Positions 13,741 to 46,720 of a stretch of DNA of 64,000 nucleotides are shown here, in pieces. Source of the DNA: Gymnogyps californianus (taxonomy: Eukaryota > Chordata > Aves > Accipitriformes > Cathartidae); NCBI RefSeq assembly GCF_018139145.2, contig NC_059476.1:6919501-6983500 (forward strand). Direction: 5' to 3'. Each line of letters starts with the position of its first letter. Within the stretch, counting starts at the first letter, position 1. Made by a program: the position numbers and the translations under genes. Under the pieces are notes generated by a model, which was given only the letters and a program-made list of their open reading frames with translations, ran no database searches and was not told the DNA's origin.

Positions 13741-14087
13741 CGCTTTACTCGTCATTTCTGCACGCACCACCGCCACACCGCAGCGCAGCTCTTTGAACGC
13801 CAGTCCCCCACCGGACAGAACCCCCCGGGGGCCCGTGGTTCAGCACGGGCTTTCCCCGGCTACTCCTGAAGGCCGGCGCTGGCGGCACCCCACGGGGGCC
13901 GGGGGCCGGGGCTGAGGGCCGGGCCCTGCCCCGCTGGGCCCCGGCGCTGGCGGGAGGCGGCGGCGCAGACAAGCGAATCTTCCCGGGCTGCTGCCGGCCA
14001 ATCCGCGCCGCCCGGGCTCGCCCCCCGCGGCGGGGAGGGACGCGGGCCGCCGCGCGTCCCGACACGCCCGCCGACCCGCTGCCACCA

Positions 14088-14108
14088 GGCATGCTGGGAG
14101 CGGTAGTT
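14088..14108 (-). promoter_or_regulatory. ZNF143/Staf-like site (reverse orientation)
   Basis: The top strand reads GGCATGCTGGGAGCGGTAGT. Its complement, ACTACCGCTCCCAGCATGCC, matches the known ZNF143 consensus ACTACAAYTCCCAGCATGC closely. It lies about 420 bp upstream of the TIAL1 start codon. Confidence 0.6.
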
Positions 14109-14146
14109 TCTCCCCCGCCTCGCTCCCCGCGGAGTGCGGCCGGAGG

Positions 14147-14165
14147 ACTACAGCACCCAGAAGGC
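14147..14165 (+). promoter_or_regulatory. ZNF143/Staf-like site (forward orientation)
   Basis: ACTACAGCACCCAGAAGGC is a second, weaker match to the ZNF143 consensus. It is in the opposite orientation to the site at 14088-14108 and about 40 bp from it. Confidence 0.5.
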
Positions 14166-14319
14166 CGGTGGGCCCCGCTCGCCGTCCCGCCGCGCTCCCC
14201 CCGTCAGTGCCTACGATCCCCAGCGCGCTCCGCGGCGCGGCGGCGGGGACCGGGAAGGAGAATCCGGTCCGAGAGGGAGCGGGCCGGCGGGGCGCGGCTG
14301 CGCAGAGCGCGGCTTCCTG

Positions 14320-14523
14320 AGTGTCTGGTGGCGGCGGCCATTTTGTGGTGCTTCTTCCCCCTCTCCTGTTCGGGCTGCGGTGTCGGGACCTGGCGAGGGG
14401 GCGAGACGGAGCGGGGGGAGCCGGGGCCCTCACCCTCACCTTCCCTTCGCCTCCGTGCGCGGCGGAGCCCCCCCTCCGGCGCTGCCCCCCGGGTGCAGCT
14501 GCGAGCGGCGCTCGCCCACCATT
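14320..14523 (+). other. TIAL1: Probable TIAL1 5' UTR
   Basis: The GC-rich segment between the YY1-like motif and the coding start contains no upstream ATG, so scanning ribosomes should reach the coding ATG first. The left limit is inferred from the promoter motif and could be off by 100 bp or more. Confidence 0.45.
14333..14346 (+). promoter_or_regulatory. TIAL1: YY1-like element at probable TIAL1 start region
   Basis: CGGCGGCCATTTTG contains the GCCATTTT core recognised by YY1, a motif often located just downstream of the start site in CpG promoters. It marks the probable beginning of the TIAL1 5' UTR, roughly 180 bp before the ATG. This is inferred from motif position. Confidence 0.5.
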
Positions 14524-34125
<19,602 letters not shown>

Positions 34126-34362
34126 GCTGGGACTCTGTTTAAAAGTGTGTATTTCATGATAGGCTGCAGTTTCCAGTGACATTCTTGAAGACTGGAATGT
34201 AGACAATGAAAAAAGAAAATATTTATTTTAAAAATGGAAATGTTTGGAACCTTTAGCACAGCTTTGCTTTGGTGAAGGACACAAATGTCTTCTAGTTCTG
34301 CCTTTTTAAGTTTTTGTTCATGATGGATATGAACATGTTTTTCTTTGTGTACAAAAATTAAA

Positions 34363-34377
34363 AATAAAGTCAATAAA
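34363..34377 (+). terminator. TIAL1: Proximal poly(A) signals, two overlapping-range AATAAA
   Basis: AATAAA at 34363-34368 and again at 34372-34377, about 240 bp after the TIAL1 stop codon, are the first canonical signals in the 3' region. Confidence 0.65.
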
Positions 34378-35594
34378 GACAATTCTGACTACAAATTTTG
34401 ATATAGTAGGAGAAATGGCTAATGAATTTGATCTTTAGGTTACCATTCCATTTTTCTGTTCTGTCTTCAGTGTTTTATATCACTGTGCTTTTTAGGAGAA
34501 ATGACGTTGAAAAACAGCAAGTTGCTTTTAGTTGAACACACATCCTGAAATAAACTGTGGACCAATCATTACGACCTGCTAGACAGTATTGATTTTTCAA
34601 GAAACCTATGGGCATAGCTCAGAAAGTATATGTAGGTCTTGGAATAATTTTTTTAAAAAATATTTAATTTTTCTACATGCTTAAAGAAAACAGTCTGATA
34701 CAAAGAATAGTTCAGTCTAAAATGAAAAACAGTACTGTCTGAGTAATTTCACATAACTTTTACTGTCCACATTCAGGCACACATTAAAACTTTTCAGAGC
34801 TGGTTTGCTTATTAAGACTGTAGTAATTTGCATTTAATTTTGAGAAGTAAAAACGTTTTTGCAAGTATGTTGTTTGTATTCAAATCAGACAGTCATACTT
34901 GAGCTTTTACATAAAGTTTGAAGGCTACACATTGTAAATATTTCATAATTACAGTGTTTCAAAAGCATGCTCAAACATAGAAGTAGCAATGTAATTATTC
35001 AAAGTAATACTTAATATACTCTGCTGCTTTAAATGCAGTAGATTGACAAGAATGTGCAAGACTGACATTTCCAAAGTTGGCTATTATGTAAAGTTACATA
35101 AAGAACTATAACAAAGAGCCTTAATTTTAATTTCATAAATCTTTAATGCATCACCTTTTTGTCATTAGAAATACGAATTTTTTGCTTTACATTATTTGGT
35201 ATGTAAATACCTTGGTTAACAACCTTGTAAACCTATTTCAAGGTTATTATAAGTTGTATAGTATCTTGAGTGTTTTGAAAAATCTTGATGTTTTTTAAGT
35301 CTAGAAATATTTTGCCCAAGAATTTTTTAACAAGATTGTTAAAAACATCTTATTTTAGAGAATATTCAATGTGCCATTTGGTAAATGGAGATGCAGTTGA
35401 AACAGTACACTGAGTTGTGACTTATTTTTAATTAAAGTTTTTGTCTTTATGGGTGGTTTGCATGTGATGAACCTGTACAGAGGCTGGGTTGTTTGTGTAC
35501 TGAGTGTGTAAATGGATAAATCATGAAGATGTTTAAATGGTATACTTGGGTTATTTCTGAATTATTTTATGGATACATTGATATAAACTGCCTC

Positions 35595-35600
35595 AATAAA
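35595..35600 (+). terminator. TIAL1: Candidate poly(A) signal
   Basis: AATAAA in CCTCAATAAATTTGAAG, about 1.5 kb after the TIAL1 stop codon, with a TG-rich stretch about 40 bp further on. Confidence 0.4.
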
Positions 35601-37105
35601 TTTGAAGTTGAAAATGAATGTAAGTTAGATATAAGTACTGTGTCTTACCTGTGACAGCTAGGGGGTGCAAATGTTTCAGCTGTATTCTGAAATACACTGA
35701 GGCAGGCACAATTAAAAAAAAAGAGTAGGATTTGCAGTGATAGTTCAGTGAAGCAAACTTGCATTTTAAAAGAAACGGAATGTTTGATTTTAGAGGTGAT
35801 AGTTCTAAATGAGTGTCTGAGAAGCTGCATATTTTATCTTTTCTGTTTCTTACCATGCAGGTGTTGCAAGTTAGAATAGATGTTGAAATGGAAACTTGCA
35901 GTTTTGTTAAACCCAGCCAGGTTGTGCAAATAACTACACTTAATGCTGTAGCAAATCACATGAGGTTTTTTTCCTCCTCTTCTACTTGACATGCTAAATA
36001 GTACCTTGACTTTTAGATCAGGTTGAAAGTGAGATATACTGGAAGAGCAATTTAGTCAGTTGGCTCAACTGTACCCAGAGGTACTTGTAACTCTGGGCAT
36101 CTAATGCATGCAATAATGACTGAAGTTAGTGTGGAACCGTAAGTGCTTGTGATGACAGAATTGGCCCTTTATCTCTGTTTCTCCTTTATGGTATATGCAG
36201 TGTTTTTTCCGCTCAAGTTAGGAATCTTGTCTACAGGACTTTTGTTTTTCTATAAATTTTGTATATATGTGTATATCTACGCGAGGATCGGCCTATACAT
36301 TGTAGTTTGGGGAAAAAAAAAACCAAGCACAAGTAGGTCTGCATTTTTGTTACACTTACCCGGTTTAAAAAAAAAAAAAAATCACGAGTCAGTAGATACA
36401 TGAATTGCAAGTTACTTTAGGATTTCTTAGACTTCATTTGAAATGTGGGGTTTCTACATAATTCTAGGTGTTTGACATATGACTATGTTCTGGATGCATG
36501 CTGGTATGTAAGCAGTATGTTCTTTAGGCGCTACTGAAGATTTAGATGATGATGCAAGTACATTGCCACATAAATGCCCATATAAATGGGTGTAAGATTA
36601 AGGCAGTGATCTTTCAGGTCTCAATATGTGGATCACCTTAAATCTGATTATTTAATATGCCTGCTGTAGAGCTGGGCCGTACTTGACCTGTATTTCAGGA
36701 TGAAAGATAGGATATACTTTGTCATTTAAGTCTTTTGTCATTGATTTTTATACAGCTTTTCTTTAATGGTGATATTTCTTCGCAGATTGCTCAAGATATG
36801 GGAGTCTCCAGTGTCTTTAATGTTTATATAGCACTGCGAGGAAGAGCTGTAATTTGGATTGCTTTCTACTCAGTAGCATTCATAAATGCATCACTGAAAA
36901 TTTTTTGGCACCAAAGAGCCTCTTGCACCATACTGCTTTTATGAGTGACTGTTGCACTGTTGTAATTTCTCTAACTACAGAAATCAACCACTACCTAACC
37001 CCTTACCACTAGGATTTGGATTTCAAAAAGTATTGATTCATCATGGCTTAAGCTGATGCGTGCAACCTGAAGCAAGGTTGTAGTCTGCATTTGCAGAAAA
37101 TGTTC

Positions 37106-37111
37106 AATAAA
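37106..37111 (+). terminator. TIAL1: Candidate distal poly(A) signal
   Basis: AATAAA in TGTTCAATAAAAGTGAAACA, about 3 kb after the TIAL1 stop codon. Confidence 0.4.
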
Positions 37112-37658
37112 AGTGAAACATGATAAAGGGCTTATCCTGTATTGTCATCTGTCAAAACATTGTCCCTCTTTGCTGTAAAACTGACAACAGGCGTACAAGG
37201 CTGAACTTGTAAACTATGCACTTGCAATCATGTAAAAGATGTTTTATTTAAATTTTTTCGTACAAAACCATTTTGTATTTTGCAGAGTTGCAGTAGTAAG
37301 GCTGTAAATCTAAGGTTACGTGTAGCTTTTCATCGGTCCTGCCTCCTTGTGTATATTTGTTAAGTTTTCAGACATACTCTTTCTGCAGAACTTTCTTCCT
37401 TACCAAGATAACTTCATGAGACAGCTATTCACTGTATCAGAACCATTTTCTTCATTTCACTTGCCAAAAAAGTCTCACAGTGAATAAGGCTTAGTTTTGC
37501 AGAAAATCAGTGATTTGTTTTTCTTGTGTTTGTACACAAGGAAGCAGACTTAAACTGTATGGACATGATTAGTGTCTGATACTTCTTAATTATCTGACTG
37601 TTTTTGAACAAGGGCATAAGTCTTTGTTTTAATCACGTGGAACTGTTTCCTGGTCAGC

Positions 37659-37664
37659 AATAAA
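37659..37664 (+). terminator. TIAL1: Candidate distal poly(A) signal
   Basis: AATAAA in CAGCAATAAAAGATTTTGTT, followed by the GT-containing TTGTTGCACTGTT. Confidence 0.4.
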
Positions 37665-37699
37665 AGATTTTGTTGCACTGTTCTTACATTGCAAGACAC

Positions 37700-40600
37700 A
37701 GGTAATCTTTTATTCAGTGTACTTCAAAAAAATGGATGGGGTTTGTAAAGAACTGCCTTGTTCCAACTTGAATCTTCATATATAGATAGAGTTTGGGATC
37801 TGGATTGCTGCTGTAATAGCAAAAGGAAGTTGTTCTTTTGAAACTGAGTGAGAATTTATTTGTTCTGATCATATGTGGTGCCTGTTCAACGTTGGTAGAT
37901 TTAAGAATTTCACTATGTAATAATATTTCTGTTCATAAAAAGGCAACTGCAAGGCAATAGCTGCTGGGAAGGTCTTTGTCGTGTTTCATTTCAGCCAACT
38001 TTTGTGAATCCAGTTGATTGTTTTTAAAAAAAAAAAAGATATTTGTGTTTTTCAGTATCACATGGATAAAACCCCACTCCCACCTTTGCCATCACTTCAA
38101 ATCAAAGAAAATGCTGAAATGTTTACTGAATGTTTTACTTTGAAAAGAAACAGGACTTTATGTTGATGAGTGAACACTGATTCTGTCATCTTTCTGGGGA
38201 TGTATGCTGATCTAGATCATGGATGTGAATGACATGCTCTGCTCACTGACATTTACAGGGTAATGACTCAAAGTTGATTTGACATCAGTAATGATTATTT
38301 GAATACAAGTTATTCTTGCTTAAATACACAGCCACTCATGCTTTGATTAAAGCTGATCTGAATCTTCTTGGTTATTAAAGTGTTCCTGATATGCTGTGGG
38401 AAGAAACATTGCTTTACCTTCTATCTTAGTATTCAAGCTGCCAATAAGACATCAGAGTTGCATAGACGGTATTTTTTTGTTTAGAAGAAGAACACTTAAT
38501 GGAGTTGTGTCAGGGAATTCAGTGTAAGCTGACTTTTCTGTAGTGATGGGTGATAGCATTTGAATATTTCCCTTTGAAAACAAGGGAACAGTTGCTATTC
38601 TTTGCGTGAACCCAGGTTCTCACTGATCCCAGATACTCAGCAGCTGTCTTTCCCAGCCGCTTGCAGGGGAGGGAGGAGGAGGTAAGGGAGAAATGGTGAG
38701 ACTAGGTGGTACACATGCCAGACTAGTGTGCATGATGCAGCAGCATCAGTGCCAAGTCATATTGTCAAACACATTGAAAATCATGACAGGCTTATGCAGC
38801 TACCGTGGCAGTATCCAAAGGATTGTGACCATTCGGATACAAACTTGCTGTATCTCCTTGCTTAAAATAACATTGCTTTAAAATTACAAAAATAGAAAAC
38901 AAGCTTTGGCCATTTTCTTTTTGGTTCTTGAGAATAGAGATGCACATTAAACAGCCAAGCTAGAATACCTAAGTTGACTAAACAAATAACTTAAAGGAGC
39001 AAATTGTGTTAAGCTTCTGAATTTGTAGACCTTTGCTTAATTTAGACCTCTTACCTTGACATTCTGTTGTTTGCCTGTATTGACCCTTTTGTTTGTATAA
39101 TTGAAGTAGTTTTGAGATATGCACAGCTGCTTGTTGAATGTCTTCCCATTCTTTAAATGTATAATTTCTGGAGCAGGGGTGGGTAGGAATTGAAGAATCA
39201 CAAGTCTGCCACGTGAAACACTGAATAGTGCGTGCGTTTCCTAGATGGAAATTGACTTACTAGAGCCAACTGTGTAGAAGTTTAAATATCGTGGGTGATG
39301 ATGAAAAGCTGCCATCCTCCATTTGAGCAGCTAGTTCTTTGACCTTAATAAATGGAGAATTATTATTGGGGTGCTGTTCCATGAAAAATGCTCTTTGTGG
39401 TTTCTTTGGTCCTTTTAATGAAGCAGATCTTTTTCATTCCACAAACGATTTGTTTCCTTTAATGTTGGGTTATCAAGCATGATGGGAAAGACCAATTGAT
39501 ACATTTATTGCTTAGTTCAAATCTTCCAACTCAGGTACTGACTGCAGGGAAAATAACCCTCTTAGTTATTAAAAGGACCATTTAATTTTGCAATATACCT
39601 TTGTAGAACCATTTCTACTTGAGTTTGACTTGCACCTGAAAGCACAAGGAGGCCACATGAATACACCTTAGACCATAAAGATGGAATCAACCTTTTGGAG
39701 CTGCTGTTACGTGCTACAGTTACTGTACCGGATCACTGTTGTACAGTCAAATGCTGGAAACACTTACGCCTTGCTGCGTGGGTTTAAGTGCAAAGCTTGT
39801 GTTCTGTAGAGAATAAACCTGTCCTGCATATTTGCAAATATGCAGAGGAGGCTGAGGTCCAACATCATTTTCTGAACTCCTGCTATCTTAGTATGAATGA
39901 GGGCTTCTTTCATTTACAGGTATATGCTATGGTTTTGTAGGAGAAATTTCTCTTGTATTTGTGACTATCTAAAAACATGGCTAATTTCAGACAGACTTTA
40001 AGAAAAAATATGAATGTTTCTAGGATACTGTTCCTAGATGAATCTTGCCTCCTACTTGGGTTTATGTACTCCATAGAATAAGGATACGAAGTCCATGAAA
40101 CATCTCTCAAATCGCTTAAAAGGGACATTTTCAGAAGTTAGCAAATTACTATAAACTTGCAGTCTGCATATAACAAGACTTCTTGTTCTATGTATTCTAG
40201 CTGTTCATATGTATTGCTAATATATTTTGAAATGGTCAATACCTGAGGTCAGAGGACCAACATACATCGCTGAATATATGTTGCATTTTGAAGAAGATTT
40301 AAGGCCAGTATACAAGGTGATGCTGTGTTCACGTTGACTTCTGAGAGAGCGTTCCTTCCAGCATCTTTTTGCTTTATGGCCTTTTAAGAAACTATCTAGA
40401 ACCTGTCCTCCAAGATGTATACATGGAAATTTGGCAAGGTATGCGATACTATGCTTTACATACGTTTTACAAGGTCACTGCATCTAGCAACAAGTGTCTG
40501 ACAAGCTACCTAGGTTAGAAAACTGACGATTCATTGAAATGCTTCTACAGCAAAATCTTACTGGAAGGTATTGCTGGAGTCTTTTCTGTCTGTATGACTT

Positions 40601-43600
40601 CCAAATAAAAGGAAGGCAAGATGCGGTCTCATTAGAAGTATCCAGGTATGTCTCAATCTTAGTGTACCGAGGCTGTAGAAACACGCATTCCTTCGTAACT
40701 ATTTTCATTGTAGAAAATACATACGGATACTTAAATTGTGGGTTGTGATTCAGTTATTGTTAAGGCTATATCTCTCATTTTTCATACTCTGTCTGTTTTG
40801 CTGTGTTTATCACTTTAATTATGTGTGTTTCTGGTCAACAGAGTTGCACTTGCTTTTCATGCACAAGGAGCCAATCTGTTGCATTTGCATCTGGTTCTTA
40901 GCAGAAACACACACTGAGCCCAGGTATCATTTTTAATGTTCCCCTGTATTGCAAAAATCTTTGATTTTTGTACTCTATGCATGTTTTTAATAGTTACAGA
41001 TGGATGTTGAAAGCATGTGTTAAGTACCCTTTTTTTTTTGTATCTTCAGGTTCGTACCAGACTGGACATAATTCACAAAAACTGAGATTTCTTTACTGCG
41101 CCCCCGCATCGGTCCTAACTACCTATAGTCCAGAGGGGCTTAGAATGCTTTTAAGGTTTTTGATGATGATTTCTTAATTCATTTCTAGTTGAATATATGA
41201 ATATTGTTTTACCAAGTCAAGTTTTTTATTGCTGTAAAATTGGTTACTGAAAACCGTATTTTTTCATCTCAAGTTTTAATTCATGATGCTACTTTATTTT
41301 CTGAAAGCTGTTTTTAAATCCTGCAGGTACCGTGGAGGGTAGAAAAAATTACAACATTTGCTTTTTTTTTTTGTTGCAACTTAAAGGCAATATAAGAGGA
41401 AAATAAAATTCCTTCACCTTAATTCTTTCTTCTTTATAGAACAAAGTTGAAGAAACTCGGGAAGTAAGATTAGTTTAGCAGTAAGGTTTTTATCAAACTT
41501 AAATATGCATTTAATACTAACCTAATGAAACATTTTTACTTCTTCACTGTCAGATGTAAAGAACAACATAAAACTTTGTTTTAAAAAAATTCACCCACTT
41601 AAATTGCAAGCTTTGAAACACTTGGTCTTGTTTTTTTCTCAGTGCAATTTATGAGGAGGCCTAGGTATAACTAATATAAGGTAGGAGCACTACTGGAATT
41701 ACTTAGCCTGTAATTCAGTTTCTGCATGTTTAAATGTCGCTGCTAGAGTTTTGCAGTCTGTATTTTGGCATATATAAAGCTGCTGGAGTTGGAGGTATTG
41801 AGGAATGTTCCACAAGATTAGGGATAAAAGTTGACCCTGTGAACCTCCTTATACTAGAAAGTATTACAAAGGAGTGAGTCAGAGCTTTCTCTCAGTTCAA
41901 AGTGAGGGACGCTGGACAAATTCCCCTGATTTATTTAGGCAAGCCTGAAATAGAATAGAGTTTTCTACCAGAATTCTCTTCAAAGCTGTTTTATGCTGTG
42001 TAGCTTGCAGGAAGGGTATGTTTATATTTTCTTTGTGTGTATCTTATTAAAAGATTAAAAACGTGTGTTGTTATCTGCTCTGTTACTCTGGTATTTGTGG
42101 ATCTTCGGATAGTAAATGCATTTAGCTAAAACTTACAAAACTTTATTTGAAACTAAAAATGGCTTGCTGGTTTAAGGTTAATATAACTCAAAAGTGACTC
42201 TTGGCTTTGAACTGAAAAAAAAAAAATACCAGATCTTAACAACATCAAATCATGTTGCTTTCTCCAAAAGGAGTAGGCTTAACCACAGTCTAGTGTATTC
42301 TAGCAGTGAGCCTGTCACTGATTTCTTTGTGTTTAAACTGAAAACATAGGAGCTAAAATACTTAGATTTAAAAAAAAAAAAAAAATTGTGAGTACCTCTA
42401 GGTTCATGATACTCTGTGTGCATTTCAGCATTGCCTGATTTGGAAGGAAAAACTTTAAAGCCGTGTTTGCTAACCCATTGTGAACACTAAGGTGAATGTT
42501 CATGAAGTTTGAAACCTGGTTTTATGTATTGAATCTATGATACTCTGAACAGTCTATGATTTTTATGCACGTATTCTCATGGGTTAAAATGCCTTGTGTT
42601 TTCTGGCCAGAATACAGTTTGCAGTGTGGCATCTAGTCTTATTTTCTACCGTTACCTATAATGTCACATCATATGAGGCTAGGTTTGCCCATCTATAGAA
42701 TATATTTTAACAGATCACTTTCTGTTTAAATTCATGTGAAAACGTATTTGCGCAAAGTGCTGAACTGTTAGCCATATTCAAGAAGTCCTTTGAAAGTTAC
42801 GTAATTATAGTAAAATTGTAGTAATGTTTGGTATTGCTTTCTGAATCTCTTATAGAAGTGAGGATGAAGTGATGAGGGTTTAAGTAAAAATGAATTTTCT
42901 TAGAAATCAGTACAGTCAAAAGCATGCTCATTTGCTTTAGAGATTTTTGAGGAAACTTAAACATCCTGTCCTCTGTGTCTTCAGCTTGTAAAACCTTATT
43001 GCCAATTATGAGCCAAGATTGTTAGAAGGAAAAAAAAAAAATTCTCGCAAGGATGCTCTGGCTTCGGTAGTACAAGCAGGAAGCTTCCAGTAGAAATCCC
43101 GGTGCATGGGCTTTTGAATCGCACTAGTCTAGTCGAACTTCTCATGTGAGCTCTATTTTTTCATAGCATCTGTTCTACCACATGCGCTGGCAGAGAAAAT
43201 GGTGCTGGGGACAGTGGTGCTGTAAGTCTTGTACCAAGTTGAGGGAGCCAGAGGACGTTTCCAGGTGGGACAGGAATCTGAAGGGGCAGCGGGAGAACAT
43301 GCTGAATCAGCAGCTCATACCGCTGCAGCTCTGGTAGGAGGTAGAGCTTCTTCCTGGGTAACTGAAGGAAACTTGGCAGCGGAAACACTATTTACTGGTG
43401 GGGTGTTGCCTCCAGAAGAGGTGGCTGCAGTATAATGTAAAGCAAGGTCTGTGAATTTGGCCTTTAACGTATATAGTAACACCTATGCAGTGCAGGTTCT
43501 TGGAGTGTTTTAGAAACACGTGCAGTATAACTGGAAAATAACCTTTGCAAGTCTAAAATTAGATTCTAAAGGGGGTTTTGTGTAGCAGATGGGAGTTTCC

Positions 43601-46600
43601 TACTTTGAAGGCCTCTGCTCATTGTTAACATTTCAGATTTTAAGTTCTTATGTAAATAAGAAGTACCTCTGCTGAAATCGGTTGCGTTATGTTGGTGTAA
43701 ATGAAATCAGAGCTTTAAATCATGAGTCAGGTTTCTCATAGTTTGTTGATTAGTTTTGAGTCTTTCAACTGCAATTTGGCGTTGAAATGAGCTGCACATT
43801 TTACAGATTTTCTGTGATGTTATTCATAGTTCAGTGTGTTCCAGAATAGATTTTTTTGCAATGGCAACAGCTAAGCACAACTGCTTCCATGTCTTTTCAA
43901 AATCAGCTGTTTAAATGTAGGCCTACCAGTTACTTTTCAGGATACAAGTGAAATTTTAAAATAGAATCTTTAATATCTTTGCCTGAAATCACAGGTTTTT
44001 CAAGTGTGTTTCTGCCTTTTTTTGGTGTCTTGCACATTCTCATTTTCTCCATGCCCCCCCCCCAGCCTGTTCCTACCAATGGGAAATTTGCTGAACTTTA
44101 TCCAAATTGTTAAACCTGCCCTCATTTAGGATCATGAGCAGTCCACGGTTTGCTGCCACACAATATGCTAACAAGTCATATATGTACAGAGTGGAGCGGG
44201 AGATAGAAGGCTCACGAAAGCTTTTATGTTCAGTTTTAAGTGAACTTCACTATTTGAACATTGAGTAGCGTTGAAAGCAGAAATAAAAGCTGAACGTACA
44301 ATATAATCAGATGGTATGATTTCATTGACTAAATGTATCTCTGAATTTCAGTGCATTTCAGTTTTAATGGTACACAATTCTTCAGATGTAAGTGCAATGA
44401 CTTGGTAAGTACACAGAGGGCATCTTCTGCTGTGTATTACCTGGCATGGCCTGCTGTCTGGGGAACGTGTTTGGCAGCCAAAGGTTGTCAAACAAACTTG
44501 TGGGTTATGTTGGCTTCATGATTTTTAAGGGAAGCTTTACCCTGTGAAATTAAGGAAAAGCTGGTAAGAGAGTTGTGATGCAAGGTCTAACGATCAATGT
44601 AAGAATATATAGATTTGGCATGTGGACACTGGCACAGTATGAATTAAGTCATAATTAAAGTTGCATGTGGCTATATACAAGTATTGCAGCGTATTCATGG
44701 AAGAAGATAAAAAATCCCCAGCAAATGAACCATGCCTGAATATCTCCACCAAATTCACCTGGAAGGAAAACTCCCTCATGTCGTTACATCTAATGAAGCA
44801 CTGAATCTTAAACATGAGAGCAGAACACAGGGAACAGGCGTCGGGAGCAGCGACCATGACAGAGCAGGCACTGGTGTGCCCACCTCGGGGTACTGTCTCT
44901 GCAGGAGCAGTCCAAATGCTAATGTTTTCAAGGAAAAGGGGGGGAAAACAAGAATCATAGAAACAAAGTTTTGTATCAAGAGGAGGAAAGGAACAGAGAA
45001 TGTCCTGGCTTCTACAGGTAAATCTGTGGCAGACCTGAAGGTCTGGTTTAGCAGTATACGAATGGACAGCTGGGCTCCCTGGGGCTGCTTGGAGACACCG
45101 GCACAGGAACATGCACCATGGGCACAATCTTTGGTCTCCAAGCATTCTCGTATTTCTTATGTGCTCCCATCTCCAAATCCATGAAGTTCAGTCTTAAAAC
45201 TACTCCAATAACCTGTTGTCAGTACATCAGCTTCAAGATTATGTACTAGTTATTAACATTTAAAATCAAAACCTTTGGGCTTTGTGACCTGATTCTTAAA
45301 GAAAAATAAAATCCAGTGATACCTGTACTGCTTCAGTGTAAATGTACTGCCCTGAAATACCTGGCTTTAATGGATATGACTGAAAAATCTTTTGGAGCGC
45401 ATGTCCAAGCCGTCTTCTCCCAGAACTGACACTGTGTATGTTCCTTTCCCTTGTGCCTGTCCAGGTGCCTTACCTCTCCCGGCTGTGCCGCCTGGGCGCT
45501 GCTGCTGGCGTGGTTTTACCCCCTGCTCTTATGATGCTTGCACAGAAATGCCAGTTGTGGTCCAAATACCGTTGTGCCTGTCTCACACGTCTGCTTGGAA
45601 ATGCCACGTGCAGCTGTTGAGCAGTTCCCTCGGCAGCGTAGCAAACTTTTTTTTTTTTTTTTTTTTTAATCCACAACAAAAGCCAAGAAATCTTTACCAG
45701 CTAACACAGCTTTTGGCCCTGGTGCTGAAGGCAGAAGTCCAGTGGTGCGCAGGCCAAATCGCTTCAGCAAGAAGGTATTGTGCTGTTGTTTATTTTGGAA
45801 GCACAGATGCAATTTATTCTTGTGTTGAGTGTGCTGGTGTCACCAATTCCCAGGAATGAAATCTTGGCCTTGTGCGCATAAGTGGAAAATATCCATACGT
45901 TTCAGTGAGATGGGGAGCCCATCAAAGTTCCCTCTGTGAACAGAGCTAGTTATAAATGCATTACTGTGTGTTCAGGATGGGATTTGGCTTAGGTGGAAAT
46001 AAACCAAGTGGTATCTTGTCTGCTAGCAGTGATTTCTGTGACTTTGTAGGTATCAGTGCTGTTTCCAGTGGGATTTAAGCACTCCCATTGCCTCCCACTA
46101 CTGTTGTCCTGTGCTTCCTGAGAGAATTGTTTGTTGATGGGTTACATTTTTGTCAGAATTACACAAATTTCTCACAGTTAAATATTGATTAAATATTGAT
46201 TATTTTGGTAAAAAGATATTTTCACTTTCAGAAATACCTTTTTTAAAATCATAATTGTGCTTTTCTTGTTGAGAAATAATTGTTCTTCCATGTCTTGGAA
46301 GAGCAAAGGAGTCACCCCAGCACAAGAAACTTGACACTTCTATTTTGGTAAGAAAGCGCACAAATTCATAACAGTGACTGTCTTAGGGAAGTGTTTTTGT
46401 TTCTTGCACCTGCTCAGCAAAGAGTGAACGGTGTCTGCTGGCCGAATGCTCGGTGGGGATAGCTGCCCGATCTCCAAGAGCGCAATGAAAGGAGCAGGCT
46501 GGGGAGTAGGAGGCTTGAGCCTGGGAAGAGGAGGGAGAGAGGAGATGGACGTGGGCGAATTGCAATAACGGTGCTGGTTCGGAAGGGTAGGGAAGGGGGA

Positions 46601-46720
46601 TGAAAGTGGAGAAGGCTGGAAGTGGAACAGCTGGGGGCCCACGGCGAAGAGGCTTAGGTTGGGAAGGGGAAGGGTGCCGTTCTCCACAGGCACTGGAGAG
46701 CGAGAGTGAAGACCCACCAT
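37700..46720. other. Intergenic DNA between TIAL1 and RGS10
   Basis: No gene with splice or domain support. There are poly(A)/poly(T) runs (for example T21 at 45647-45667), a block at about 44594-45184 that is open on both strands for 150-183 codons, and a purine-rich stretch at about 46499-46650 just before the RGS10 CpG island. AATAAA words recur (for example 39812), so very long TIAL1 3' ends cannot be excluded for the first part. Confidence 0.55.

Larger units (their letters stand above)
34126..37690 (+). other. TIAL1: TIAL1 3' UTR region, length uncertain
   Basis: AT-rich sequence follows the stop codon. It contains an AU-rich element ATATTTATTTTA at about 34219-34230 and candidate poly(A) signals at 34363, 34372, 35595, 37106 and 37659. 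The first pair would give a UTR of about 0.27 kb and the last about 3.5 kb. Which signals are used cannot be decided without transcript data. Confidence 0.6.

Noticed and set aside
1..14000. BAG3 as the expected divergent neighbour upstream of TIAL1
   Set aside because: No WW-domain or BAG-domain exon is visible on the minus strand; the gene probably lies beyond the left end of the window.
43045..43085. U6 snRNA-like wording (CGCAAGGATG, GCTCTGGCTTCGG)
   Set aside because: The words occur in the wrong order and the rest of the U6 sequence is absent.
45668..45775. Possible lone exon after T21 (frame reading ...NTAFGPGAEGRSPVVRRPNRF...) with donor AAG|GTATTG
   Set aside because: No partner exon, no recognised protein family and no known gene between TIAL1 and RGS10; the open frame is short.
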